Of a stretch of DNA of 64,000 nucleotides, positions 40,201 to 47,740 are shown piece after piece; the first letter of the stretch is position 1; each line of letters opens with the position of its first letter. The position numbers and the translations under genes are program-made. The notes beneath the pieces were generated by a model. That model had not been told where the DNA came from and did no database searches. It worked only from the letters and a program-made list of their open reading frames with translations. The stretch is from Candidatus Anaerobutyricum avicola (GTDB taxonomy: Bacteria; Bacillota; Clostridia; Lachnospirales; Lachnospiraceae), in NCBI GenBank assembly GCA_019113845.1, contig DXGQ01000016.1, positions 36,125 through 100,124 of the forward strand, given 5' to 3'.

Positions 40201-42041
40201 GCACCATTGCCCGGAACCTTGTCTTTACCGATAAGCTGGAGACGAAAGGCGTAGAGTTCCTGACCGGGACCATCGCCCTGTATGATACCAACGGCTATGA
40301 GCTGCGGGAAGGCACGGACCTGGCCGGGGAAGACGACTATACAAAGACTGCCAAAGTGGATGAATTTATCCTGCGTTCCGATAAACATTTAGTTGTAGAT
40401 GGCAATTATGACCTCTATGACCTGGCAAATGGCAAAAATCCGGAAGAACAGGGAACCTGGAATCCGACCTATGTGAATGTCACCAGCGAGACGAAAATGG
40501 CAATCAAATATGATATGAAGATCACGGATAAAGACCTGGCAGGCAAGGAGATCCTGAATACGGCTACTGCTGTATCCGATGAAGCCTTAAAAGTCACAAC
40601 GGATGAGACGGTCATCCCGGATGGCCCGAACCCGAAGGTAGAAAAAGAGATCGACAACGCGTCTCCGGTAGTAGGCAAAGACGTAACGTTCACCCTGACC
40701 TTTACGAATCCGAATCAGAATACTACAGCAGAAGATATCCAGATCAAAGATTCCCTGGATCAGACCGGCATGGTCACGATCTATGCGGATTCTATGTCTG
40801 TGAAGTTAAATAATGAGGATGTCACCGATCAGGTACAGGTCACCTACAATGAGACGATGGATGGATTCGACATGGATACCGGCCTTGACCTGACGGAAGA
40901 CGATACCCTCGTTGTCACGTACCGGGCAAAGGTGCTGCCAGAAGCCGGGGACGTGGAACTGATGAATACTGCAGGCGTAAGCTGCAGCAATAACCCGGAA
41001 TGGAAGTATGACAGCGTGCCGTTTGTTCCGGAGAAAAAAGTGCCGAAACTGGCCATCGAGAAGACCTCCGATAAAGACACGTATCAGGTGGGGGACATCG
41101 GACATTATACCGTCACCGTTACCCAGACGACAGAGGATATGACCGCAAAGCAGGTGGTGATCAAAGACGCCCTGCAGGTGGAAGGCGCAAAGATCCAGGT
41201 AGACACGATCAAGCTGTATTTTAACGATGTGGAGATCACGCCGGCAAAGATCACATCCGATGTGTACGGCTATACCATTGAGACAGGGAAAGACCTGACC
41301 GATCAGGACAGCCTGAAAGTCACTTATGATGTGTACTTTGAATCCGGACGCTTAAACGGACAGACTGTACCAAACACAGCGAAAGCAAAGGCAGAAAATA
41401 CAGAAGTAGAGACTGACCGGGAAGTACCGCTCACACCTGTCGGGGATGGCCTGGAGGCGAAAAAAGAAGCGGATCCGGCCGGAGGCACAGTGGTAAAGGC
41501 TGGTGATACCATCCGGTACACCATCACGGTGAAGAACATTTCCGATCAGGAAAAGACGAACGTTCTTGTCCGTGACGCGATCCCGGAACTGACGACTTAC
41601 GTGGAAGGCAGTGGCGGGGAACTGTTTACCATGGATGAACAGCCGTATGTCCGCTTTGTGATCCCATCCATCGCTGCAGGCGAAGCACAGCAGGTATCCT
41701 TCTCTGTGACTGTCAATGAAGAAGCGACGGAAGACGATGTGATCAAAAACACTGCACAGGTCTATGAACCGACGGCGGAAGAAGTGGGCGAGGATGGCGT
41801 CGTTCCCGAAGAAATCTGGAGCAGCGACAAGTTTGAGGATACCAACACTATCACCCACCCGTTGGATGACTGGGTCATCACCGACCATGAAGTCGATGTG
41901 GTATCCCCGGCACTGGCGATCGAGAAAACGTCCGATAAAGACGTCTACCAGGTAGGGGAGACCGGGCATTATACGGTCACTGTCACCCAGACGAAAGAAG
42001 ACCTTGTTGCAAAACACATCATCGTCAAAGATGACCTGTAG
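37224..42041 (+). CDS. Giant DUF11-repeat surface adhesin, 5' part ending at an in-frame amber
   Basis: 1605 residues before TAG (42039-42041). A signal peptide (MMSFFTAFVLLFSTIASSV) is followed by an N-terminal region of about 330 residues, then many DUF11/isopeptide-type repeats (for example LTLDKVADAYEYKVGDTVTY and LAIEKTSDKDTYQVGDIGHY). The two last repeats are near-duplicates. The reading frame continues without shift through 43385 to a membrane anchor, so this is one gene broken by a nonsense codon. Start by a GAAGGGAGAG site. Role: cell-cell contact during mating is a fair inference. Confidence 0.8.
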   Translation: MSRLKARWKQMMSFFTAFVLLFSTIASSVPPAVVNAADTVKSVNVNTLKAATVKGYGKFDLQSDTSDYEVEVQSKMKKATKDDWIWQTRDQGATGAIGKEHLGNAYIHSLDPDSSYWIQYNNIHLQKDGAESQETYDVRVVFDNAKGKISGADGYDIALFDGQLGAVRFRGYKSIDCSIYVYEHGTKNLVSGDAGKMHLRFVDIDCHQAVEVLSVGRVDWAYKRNKLSWMGDAKCKAIGATPGNTVWYNGPTDVRDDWIQATNEDNKKTAARYTFTLGFTPSASADRTFKVRYYSGGVDEIGTQKNGAFFSFDGNLDLDVVDEFFTGSVSKQVNGTTDAVLSNAKESFTYTLNAVIDAGSTGGTQFTVTDTLDNVLQPTAITAITKDGTDVSGNFDYSINGQTVTVSAKSSYLATNPTGTFSVNVATKIKNGANLAPYYDAARNYAVINNKCTLTTNDGGDPVSTDSNTVTVRVPLAELTLDKVADAYEYKVGDTVTYTITVKNVTANATAYDVVMTDAIPSDLQVTGVTPSAGSGSVDGQNVRVTGANLSTNQTLTVKVACKALESGNTKELYNTASATCWNVKNPSGHADDDAETYINSAVLTVDKTVDQYEYEIGDTATFSVKVANTSKGTANNVVIADDVPEGMTLDYDSVEISGLPETVVVPVAGTKDPTNALNPEYRNETETRNVTADKAKSGDNGWKYTINHFPAGATATITYTATANEKGNGKEAQNIATVTADNAPKVQDEAEYYINTAKLTIDKSYINPYKAEKNDNRCDNEYRIYEEETGYEKVQYQVVVTSAGVDGTVAKDVVIDDLTLPDGLALNYDDIIITETAADGTVLTFEKASGGDGKTIQYKIAGTEDETNTLNPELYDETEDRTPVITIEQSGNGFIVKDTYLAKGASLTIKYDANALENDEVDVNGSEITNTAKATAANVAKEEDGSYEVVKDATTVYINSPRLQIVKKADSDAYEIGDNVSYTIDVINTHKGTIARNLVFTDKLETKGVEFLTGTIALYDTNGYELREGTDLAGEDDYTKTAKVDEFILRSDKHLVVDGNYDLYDLANGKNPEEQGTWNPTYVNVTSETKMAIKYDMKITDKDLAGKEILNTATAVSDEALKVTTDETVIPDGPNPKVEKEIDNASPVVGKDVTFTLTFTNPNQNTTAEDIQIKDSLDQTGMVTIYADSMSVKLNNEDVTDQVQVTYNETMDGFDMDTGLDLTEDDTLVVTYRAKVLPEAGDVELMNTAGVSCSNNPEWKYDSVPFVPEKKVPKLAIEKTSDKDTYQVGDIGHYTVTVTQTTEDMTAKQVVIKDALQVEGAKIQVDTIKLYFNDVEITPAKITSDVYGYTIETGKDLTDQDSLKVTYDVYFESGRLNGQTVPNTAKAKAENTEVETDREVPLTPVGDGLEAKKEADPAGGTVVKAGDTIRYTITVKNISDQEKTNVLVRDAIPELTTYVEGSGGELFTMDEQPYVRFVIPSIAAGEAQQVSFSVTVNEEATEDDVIKNTAQVYEPTAEEVGEDGVVPEEIWSSDKFEDTNTITHPLDDWVITDHEVDVVSPALAIEKTSDKDVYQVGETGHYTVTVTQTKEDLVAKHIIVKDDL

Positions 42042-43385
42042 GTAGACGGCGCTGAGATCCAGCCGGATACCATCAAAGTATATTTCAATGATACGGAGAT
42101 CACCCCGGTATCTGTGACCGCAGACGCCAAAGGCTACCTGATCGACACCGGCATGGACCTTACGGACAGCGACGCCATCAAGGTGACATACGATGTGGTA
42201 TTTGTATCGGAGAGCCTGATGGGCGGCACCGTGCCAAACACGGCGAAGGCAAAGGCGGATAACGCCTATGCAGAGACCGACCATGAAGTCCCTCTGACTC
42301 CGGTAGGGGACGGCCTTGAAGCAAAAAAAGAAGCCGACCCGGTAAGCGGCACCGTCGTGAACGCCGGAGAGACGATCCAGTATACGATCACTGTAAAAAA
42401 TACCTCGGATAAGGAGAAGACGAACGTCCTTGTCCGCGACGCCATCCCGGAACTGACAACCTACGTGGAAGGCAGTGGCGGGGAACTGTTCACGATCGAC
42501 GAACAGCCGTATGTCCGCTTCGTGATCCCATCCATTGCTGCCGGGGAAGAACAGAAGGTTTCCTTCTCTGTGACTGTCAATGAAGATGTGGATAAGAATG
42601 AAGTCATCAAAAACGTGGCACAGGTCTATGAACCGACCGAGGATGAGATCGGGGAGGACGGCACCGTTTTAGAAGAAGTCTGGAACAGTGATAAATTCCA
42701 CGATACCAACGATACCCTGCATCCGCTGGATAACTGGGTCGTGACCGAACACGAAGTCGGTGTGGGAACACCGGATGTGTCCATCGAAAAGAAAGCGGAC
42801 GCCACGGTATATTCTGTGGGCGAGACGATCCAGTATACCATTCTGGTGAGCCAGAATACGGAAGGAGCCACAGCGACGAACGCCATCGTGGAGGATAAAG
42901 ACCTGACAGACGGTGTGGATATTGATTACGCATCCGTCCAGGTGGACGGCGCAACCGTACCGGAAAAAGATGAGGTAGAGATGGATGCGGATTCCATCCA
43001 TATGGTACGCACAGACGGCGGATTTAAGGTGGTTTATCCAACCCTCTCCGGACAGTCGGAGATCACGTTTAGCGCGACCATTACCAGTGAAGACCTGACC
43101 GGCCAGAAGATCCATAACACGGCGACCGTCATCACCGACCAGACGCCGGAAAAAGAAGCGACTGTCACCGTGAAGGTTCCGAAATCCCCACTGGAAAAAG
43201 TGGTGGAAAAGACATTTCATCCAGATGGTGCTTCGTCTAAAGATAATGAGGATGAAGGCACGAGTGGCCCGAAAGGGGCAAAGACCGGCGTCACAAGCTA
43301 CGCCGGATGGTTTGCGCTGGCGGCAGCCGCCTTTGGCGGGACCGGCATCTTCCTCCTCCGGAGAAGACGGAAAAAAATGAAATAA
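42042..43385 (+). pseudogene. 3' part of the adhesin (repeats and wall-anchor end)
   Basis: 447 codons in the same frame after the TAG. In the previous repeat the codons are CTG CAG GTG (Leu-Gln-Val, KDALQVEGAKIQ); here they are CTG TAG GTA, so one C-to-T change explains the stop. The end has a SGPKGAKTG motif, a hydrophobic helix (FALAAAAFGGTGIFLL) and RRRRKK, a sortase-type sorting signal of unusual sequence. Without readthrough the protein would be secreted but not anchored. No new start is supported (an ATG at 42114 has no ribosome site). Confidence 0.75.
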
Positions 43386-43400
43386 AAGAAGGGACAATAC

Positions 43401-43428
43401 AGCAGGAAAGAAAACACCTGCTTTTTTT
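43401..43428 (+). terminator. Terminator after the adhesin
   Basis: AGCAGG/CCTGCT with a 10-base loop and seven T. Confidence 0.75.
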
Positions 43429-43452
43429 GTGCCCAAAAACCGGAAAGGAGGC

Positions 43453-43479
43453 AGCCCGTACTGAATTTCAGTACGGGCT
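43453..43479. repeat. 27-bp palindrome containing the GTACTGAATTTCAGTAC repeat
   Basis: AGCCC-GTACTGAATTTCAGTAC-GGGCT. It lies between an AAAGGAGG site (43443-43451) and the ATG at 43491, and can fold as a hairpin in RNA. Confidence 0.75.
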
Positions 43480-43490
43480 GGTTTTGAAAA

Positions 43491-44090
43491 ATGAAGATAA
43501 GGAAAGTATTGCCCGGCGCCCTGTCCCTTTTTTTATGCCTGCTCTGCGCCATAGGCATTGCCGGCTATTTTTTCCGTCCGGAGCCACAGCCGGCTGTGCG
43601 GCAGGAAGAACCCCGGCTGGTGGGGACCAGGGATGTTGTCATCGCTGTGGGGGAGGCGCTTCCGGACTTAAAGGAAGGGCTGGGCGTCAATGACGCGGTG
43701 GAACGGGTGGAGATCGACACCGGCGCCGTGGATACGGGGACGGCTGGGGAATATCCCATCATCTACCGCTATACTGATGTGCAGGGGGAGACCCATGAGA
43801 TAGAGACCACCTGCACTGTGACGGCGGAAGACAGCCCGGGGACAACAAGAAGCCCGGAAGAAAAAACGGGGGAAGACACCAGTAAGAAAAGGGGGCCAGC
43901 CGGACAGCAGGAAAAAGAAGGACAGACGCAGAGGCAGGAACAAAAAAGCGGGCAGACAGAACAGGAGGCCGTACACACCACACCGCCACAGACAGATGAT
44001 AAGACAGCATTTCTGGGGTATGCGGCACTGTTTTTAGCATCGCTCTTTTTGTCCATGCTCCTGTTCCTCTGGCGGTGTGTTTTTGGATAA
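43491..44090 (+). CDS. Membrane-anchored Ig-like protein
   Basis: 199 residues. An N-terminal hydrophobic segment (LSLFLCLLCAIGIAGYFF), one Ig-like unit (TAGEYPIIYRYTDVQGETHEIETTCTV), a Gln/Glu/Lys-rich linker and a C-terminal transmembrane helix. It starts the transfer operon. The ATG has no ribosome site at the normal distance; an AAAGGAGG lies 40 nt upstream across a hairpin. A stop at 43485 rules out an earlier start in this frame. Confidence 0.7.
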   Translation: MKIRKVLPGALSLFLCLLCAIGIAGYFFRPEPQPAVRQEEPRLVGTRDVVIAVGEALPDLKEGLGVNDAVERVEIDTGAVDTGTAGEYPIIYRYTDVQGETHEIETTCTVTAEDSPGTTRSPEEKTGEDTSKKRGPAGQQEKEGQTQRQEQKSGQTEQEAVHTTPPQTDDKTAFLGYAALFLASLFLSMLLFLWRCVFG

Positions 44091-44104
44091 AGGAGGTTTG
44101 ATGG

Positions 44105-45502
44105 ATGGATGAGATGAAAACATATCAGGAAGGGCAGGCCGTCTGTGGTGGGGAACTGCCGCAGGCTGCGTCCATGGCAGAAATGCTGGCACAGATGCGT
44201 CAGATCTTTGCAGACCGGGACGCGGAGTATGCCCGGATGGAAGACGCCTACCAGAAGCGGAAAGAAAGCCTGGACGCAAAAGAGGCGTCCTTAAAGGAGA
44301 CGGTATCCGGCCTGGAAGACCGCCTGTCGGCGGTCACTGCCCGGGAGAAGGATGTCCGGGAAAAAGAGACGGAGCTTAAGGAAAAGAGGGAGAGCCTGGC
44401 AAAAGAGGAAGCCGCCCTGCAGGAAGCCCAGGCAAAGCTTGACAAAGAGAAGACAGAGCAATGGATGCAGGTCTCCCTGCTCCGGGAAGAAGCCCGGAAC
44501 GAGAAGCTCCGCAGCCAACGGCTGGCCGGGGAGTATGAGGAAAAGTTATCGAAACTCCCGGCAGACAGCCCATACCTTTCTGCCCTGCAGGAGACGGCCG
44601 GGCAGGCGGCCAGAAAGCAGGCGGAAGAAAAAATTGCCGCGCTGGAGGCGTCCCTCCGGAAAAAAGAGCAGGCGGTCACAGAGCTGCAGGCGGAGAACGA
44701 GAGCTATAAGGTGCAGGTCGCTGCCCTGCAGGGGACGGTGGAAAGCCAGAAGGAAGAGCTGGAAAAAAGCAAAGAAGAGAGCCGGCAGTTAAAGGCAGAG
44801 AATGCGTATCTTACGAGAGCCAAACAGGAACTGGAAGATCTGAGCCAGACCCTGCCGGAGCAGCAGAAAAAAGACATGGACTCCCTCCATGCGCTGGCAA
44901 AAAAACTGGCGGAGGAAAAAGAGTCCCTGGAAAAAGAAATGAGACATTTAAAGGAAGAGAACCAGCGCCTGCAGGAGGAGAAAGGGGAGCTTTTTAAGAA
45001 ACTGATGGCAGGAGCGATGCCGCAGATGGAGGGCGGGGAAGGGCCGGAGAAAGAAGCACAAAAAGGCGATGTGCCGGATCAGGTTCCATCTATTGAGGAA
45101 GAGGCAGAACCTGCAGACGTCCTGTGGGAGGAAGAAACCCTGCTCGATGCAGAGACCTTGTTTGGTTATCTGAAGGAGAAAGGTACAGACGCCCGCCTCC
45201 TCCATTCCAGTGAGGGGGAGTTGGTCGCTGTCACAGCCGGCCGCTTACAGATCATGTTTTCCTTCCGGGAACCGCCCCGGTTTGATATCCGCAAAAAACA
45301 AAAAGGCGGCTGGGGAATGAAAAAACTCTTAAAACGCTACAACGAGAACAAGGCGGGGCTGGTATTTACCTATGATGAGAGGGAAGAAGAGTTCATCGGT
45401 TCCGGGGAGTTCTCCGCCTCCATGTCCCCGGAAGACCTTGCCCACATGGTATACCAGGCTGCCCGCACCTACTTTGGTTATCCGGATGAGGGGGAGAGAT
45501 GA
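44105..45502 (+). CDS. Long coiled-coil protein of the transfer operon
   Basis: 465 residues. Residues about 35-310 are heptad-rich and Glu/Lys/Gln-dominated, a long coiled coil. The last 120 residues (ETLFGYLKEKGTDARLL, FSFREPPRFDIRKKQKG, DLAHMVYQAARTYFG) form a compact domain I do not recognise. No transmembrane segment. It lies just before the VirB-like genes and overlaps the next gene by 4 nt, so it may be a cytosolic scaffold of the machine. Start supported by AGGAGG at 7 nt. Confidence 0.7.
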   Translation: MDEMKTYQEGQAVCGGELPQAASMAEMLAQMRQIFADRDAEYARMEDAYQKRKESLDAKEASLKETVSGLEDRLSAVTAREKDVREKETELKEKRESLAKEEAALQEAQAKLDKEKTEQWMQVSLLREEARNEKLRSQRLAGEYEEKLSKLPADSPYLSALQETAGQAARKQAEEKIAALEASLRKKEQAVTELQAENESYKVQVAALQGTVESQKEELEKSKEESRQLKAENAYLTRAKQELEDLSQTLPEQQKKDMDSLHALAKKLAEEKESLEKEMRHLKEENQRLQEEKGELFKKLMAGAMPQMEGGEGPEKEAQKGDVPDQVPSIEEEAEPADVLWEEETLLDAETLFGYLKEKGTDARLLHSSEGELVAVTAGRLQIMFSFREPPRFDIRKKQKGGWGMKKLLKRYNENKAGLVFTYDEREEEFIGSGEFSASMSPEDLAHMVYQAARTYFGYPDEGER

Positions 45503-45930
45503 GCCGGGAGCTTCTCATCATCGTGGGGCTGTCTTTCGGGTTCGCCCTCTTTTTGACCCTGTTTATATTCTGGGTACAGGGGATGCGGGACGCCGTGCCC
45601 AGATATAAGCGCCGGCTCCCGAACGCCGTATATAAGCCAGAGACGGTGGTGTGCCTGCAGGACGCTTACCGGGTGGCGGGGAATATCGAGGGGATGCTCC
45701 TCTTGGCGTCCCGGAAATGCCGGCAGAAAAAGGCGCGGAAACGGTTCCGGGCGGCGGGAAGCTATTTAAAAGACAGCCGGTACCGGGATTATGAGACGGC
45801 GCTTTTTACCTATGCTTCCGATGGTTCCCGGGAGTGTGATGAGGTATGTTCTTATGTGATATGGCAGGAAGCCTGCAAAAGCCGTGGGCTTCCCATGAAG
45901 AAAAGGAGTGAAGGAGAAACAAATGCGTAG
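45499..45930 (+). CDS. Single-pass membrane protein, transfer operon
   Basis: 143 residues. A N-terminal transmembrane helix (LLIIVGLSFGFALFLTLFIFW) is followed by a basic, Cys-containing cytosolic part (RKCRQKKARKRFR). ATGA overlap with the coiled-coil gene. Unknown function; position suggests a type IV secretion accessory. Confidence 0.65.
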   Translation: MSRELLIIVGLSFGFALFLTLFIFWVQGMRDAVPRYKRRLPNAVYKPETVVCLQDAYRVAGNIEGMLLLASRKCRQKKARKRFRAAGSYLKDSRYRDYETALFTYASDGSRECDEVCSYVIWQEACKSRGLPMKKRSEGETNA

Positions 45931-46138
45931 ACATAGTTTTATCAAATATATCGCCGTGATCGCGGCGTTCCTGATTGGGTGCCTGGCCAACGTGGCCGCC
46001 CGGTCTTTTTTACTGCCCCGGATCCTGCCGGCTTCTTTGCAGCCGGCGACGGGGTTTCTGGCGTTATTGATCCAGATCATCGTATCGGTTGTGATCGTGC
46101 TGGTGATCGGTCTGATCAGTGGAAGGAGGGACAGATAG
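45923..46138 (+). CDS. Small two-helix membrane protein
   Basis: 71 residues with two hydrophobic segments (YIAVIAAFLIGCLANVAA and LLIQIIVSVVIVLVIGLI). The ATG at 45923 follows GAAGGAG; it overlaps the previous gene by 8 nt and its stop touches the next start. Unknown; a small subunit of the transfer channel is possible. Confidence 0.65.
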   Translation: MRRHSFIKYIAVIAAFLIGCLANVAARSFLLPRILPASLQPATGFLALLIQIIVSVVIVLVIGLISGRRDR

Positions 46139-46480
46139 ATGCAAAAAGACCGTAGGAAACAGATCATAAAAAAAGCAGGAAAGGAAGCCTTACAGGTGGT
46201 ATCCGCCGTCTGCATGGCTGCCTTTTTTATCTCGATCCATGTGCAGGCGACCAATGGCAACATCATCACGACGGGGTTTAACTCGTTATACGACGTGGTG
46301 GCGTCCATCGTCTCCAATATCGGGCAGCTCTTCCTGCTCTGGGGTGTGTTTGAGATGGCGGCCAGCATGAATACCCAGGACGGTATGGCACAGTCATCGG
46401 CCTTTAAACGGGTGGGCGGCGGCCTCATCGCCTGTATCGCCCCACAGATCATCCCGCTCATTAATACGGGTGCAAATTAA
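46139..46480 (+). CDS. VirB2-like/Maff2-like small membrane protein
   Basis: 113 residues. A basic N-terminus, a first hydrophobic segment (VVSAVCMAAFFISIHV) resembling a leader, then two helices around IVSNIGQLFLLWGVFEMAAS and GGGLIACIAPQIIPLI with a small loop. This layout and its position before the TrbL-like gene fit a VirB2/TrbC-type pilin-like subunit. Assignment by context. Confidence 0.55.
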   Translation: MQKDRRKQIIKKAGKEALQVVSAVCMAAFFISIHVQATNGNIITTGFNSLYDVVASIVSNIGQLFLLWGVFEMAASMNTQDGMAQSSAFKRVGGGLIACIAPQIIPLINTGAN

Positions 46481-46495
46481 AGGAGGTGTGGCTCC

Positions 46496-47320
46496 ATGCC
46501 GGATTGGGTGACAAGCTTTTTTGGCGGATTTTCCATCAGCCTGGCTAATACGATCTGGAAGGCCGCCATGGCGCTGATCGGCGGGCTGTTAGGGACGCCG
46601 CCGCAGGATTTCTCCCCGGATGCCTGGAACTTTGTGGAGCGTACTTTGTATCCATGGTCTTTGGCTATCGGGGTATCGTTGCTGAACCTGTTTTTCCTCA
46701 TCGCCATCTGCCGGGCGGTCAGTGACCTCCACCATAACATCACCCTGGAGATGACCATTGAAGCCTTCATCAAGATCGTGGTCGCCAATGTCATCTTTTT
46801 AAACCTGTTCCTCCTGATGCGGCTGGTTCTTTCCATCGCGGCGGCCATGGTGGGGGAAGTGTATACAATGCAGAGTGCGGATCTGATCGTGGATGAGATG
46901 GATATTGGCTCGACGCTGTTTTACCTGCTCTTTGGCATCTTCTTTGTATTGGTGGCGATCGTCTGCAGTTTTTTACTCTTGCTGACGGTCTATAGCCGTT
47001 ATATCAAGATCTACCTGCTGATCGTACTGGCTCCGTTTGCGCTCCCGGCGCTGATCGGCGGCAGGGAGACGGAGCGGACATTTTATGCGTGGTTGAAAAC
47101 TTTTCTGCTCAACACGTTTGAGATCGTGGCGATCGCCCTGACCATGGCCATCTCCTTTAAGATCATCAATGCCGGGGTCTCTGTCTTTGAAGGATCCGGG
47201 TTGGTCGGGGAAGCAGTCGATGGATTTTGGGATGCATTGAACGCCCTGTTTACGATGATCTTCATGACAGCCAGTGTGAAAGGGGTAAACAGCCTGCTGG
47301 CAAAAGCCCTGGCATTATAG
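46496..47320 (+). CDS. VirB6/TrbL-like channel protein
   Basis: 274 residues with about six hydrophobic segments (for example FFLIAICRAVSDL, LLFGIFFVLVAIVCSFLLLLT, LLIVLAPFALPALIGG). This is the polytopic inner-membrane subunit of type IV secretion systems in Gram-positive ICEs. Start after AAAGGAGG. The order VirB2-like, VirB6-like, PrgI, VirB4 is typical. Confidence 0.8.
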   Translation: MPDWVTSFFGGFSISLANTIWKAAMALIGGLLGTPPQDFSPDAWNFVERTLYPWSLAIGVSLLNLFFLIAICRAVSDLHHNITLEMTIEAFIKIVVANVIFLNLFLLMRLVLSIAAAMVGEVYTMQSADLIVDEMDIGSTLFYLLFGIFFVLVAIVCSFLLLLTVYSRYIKIYLLIVLAPFALPALIGGRETERTFYAWLKTFLLNTFEIVAIALTMAISFKIINAGVSVFEGSGLVGEAVDGFWDALNALFTMIFMTASVKGVNSLLAKALAL

Positions 47321-47353
47321 ACTGTAAAGCGAAAAAAGAAGGGAGCAAAGACA

Positions 47354-47740
47354 ATGAAGATTGACATCAATGATGATTTTGAGACGGTATTTCAGAATGA
47401 AGCCTTTGCCGGGTTCACGGTAAAACAGTGCATTGCGGCCGGCGCCGGGCTTGCGGCCGGCTTTGGATCTGCCCTGGCCCTATGGCACTTTACCGGCCTT
47501 CCGCCGGTGCAGAGTACCTATGTGGTGGTGCCGGTCATGGTGCCGTTTTGTGCACTCGGTTTTTTCACCTATCAGGGGAAATCCCCGATAAAACTGTTAA
47601 GGGAGATATGGTATGTCCACCAGACCGAGCGCCTGTCCTATCAGGCGGCAGAGCAGCCAGAAAGGAACAGGCGGGTGTTCACTATGAAACGATGCATACC
47701 AAAAGGACGGGGAAGGAGGAAAGCCCATGGCCATATTTAA
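47354..47740 (+). CDS. PrgI-family (VirB3-like) membrane protein
   Basis: 128 residues. Two transmembrane segments (GAGLAAGFGSALALWHF and VVVPVMVPFCALGFFTY) and the ending KSPIKLLREIW are the PrgI pattern. PrgI sits with VirB4 in the inner-membrane complex. It overlaps the VirB4 gene by 14 nt. Confidence 0.82.
   Translation: MKIDINDDFETVFQNEAFAGFTVKQCIAAGAGLAAGFGSALALWHFTGLPPVQSTYVVVPVMVPFCALGFFTYQGKSPIKLLREIWYVHQTERLSYQAAEQPERNRRVFTMKRCIPKGRGRRKAHGHI

Noticed and set aside
42114..43385. A separate gene starting at ATG 42114.
   Set aside because: It is in frame with the adhesin, lacks a ribosome site, and begins in the middle of a repeat domain, so it is the tail of the broken gene.
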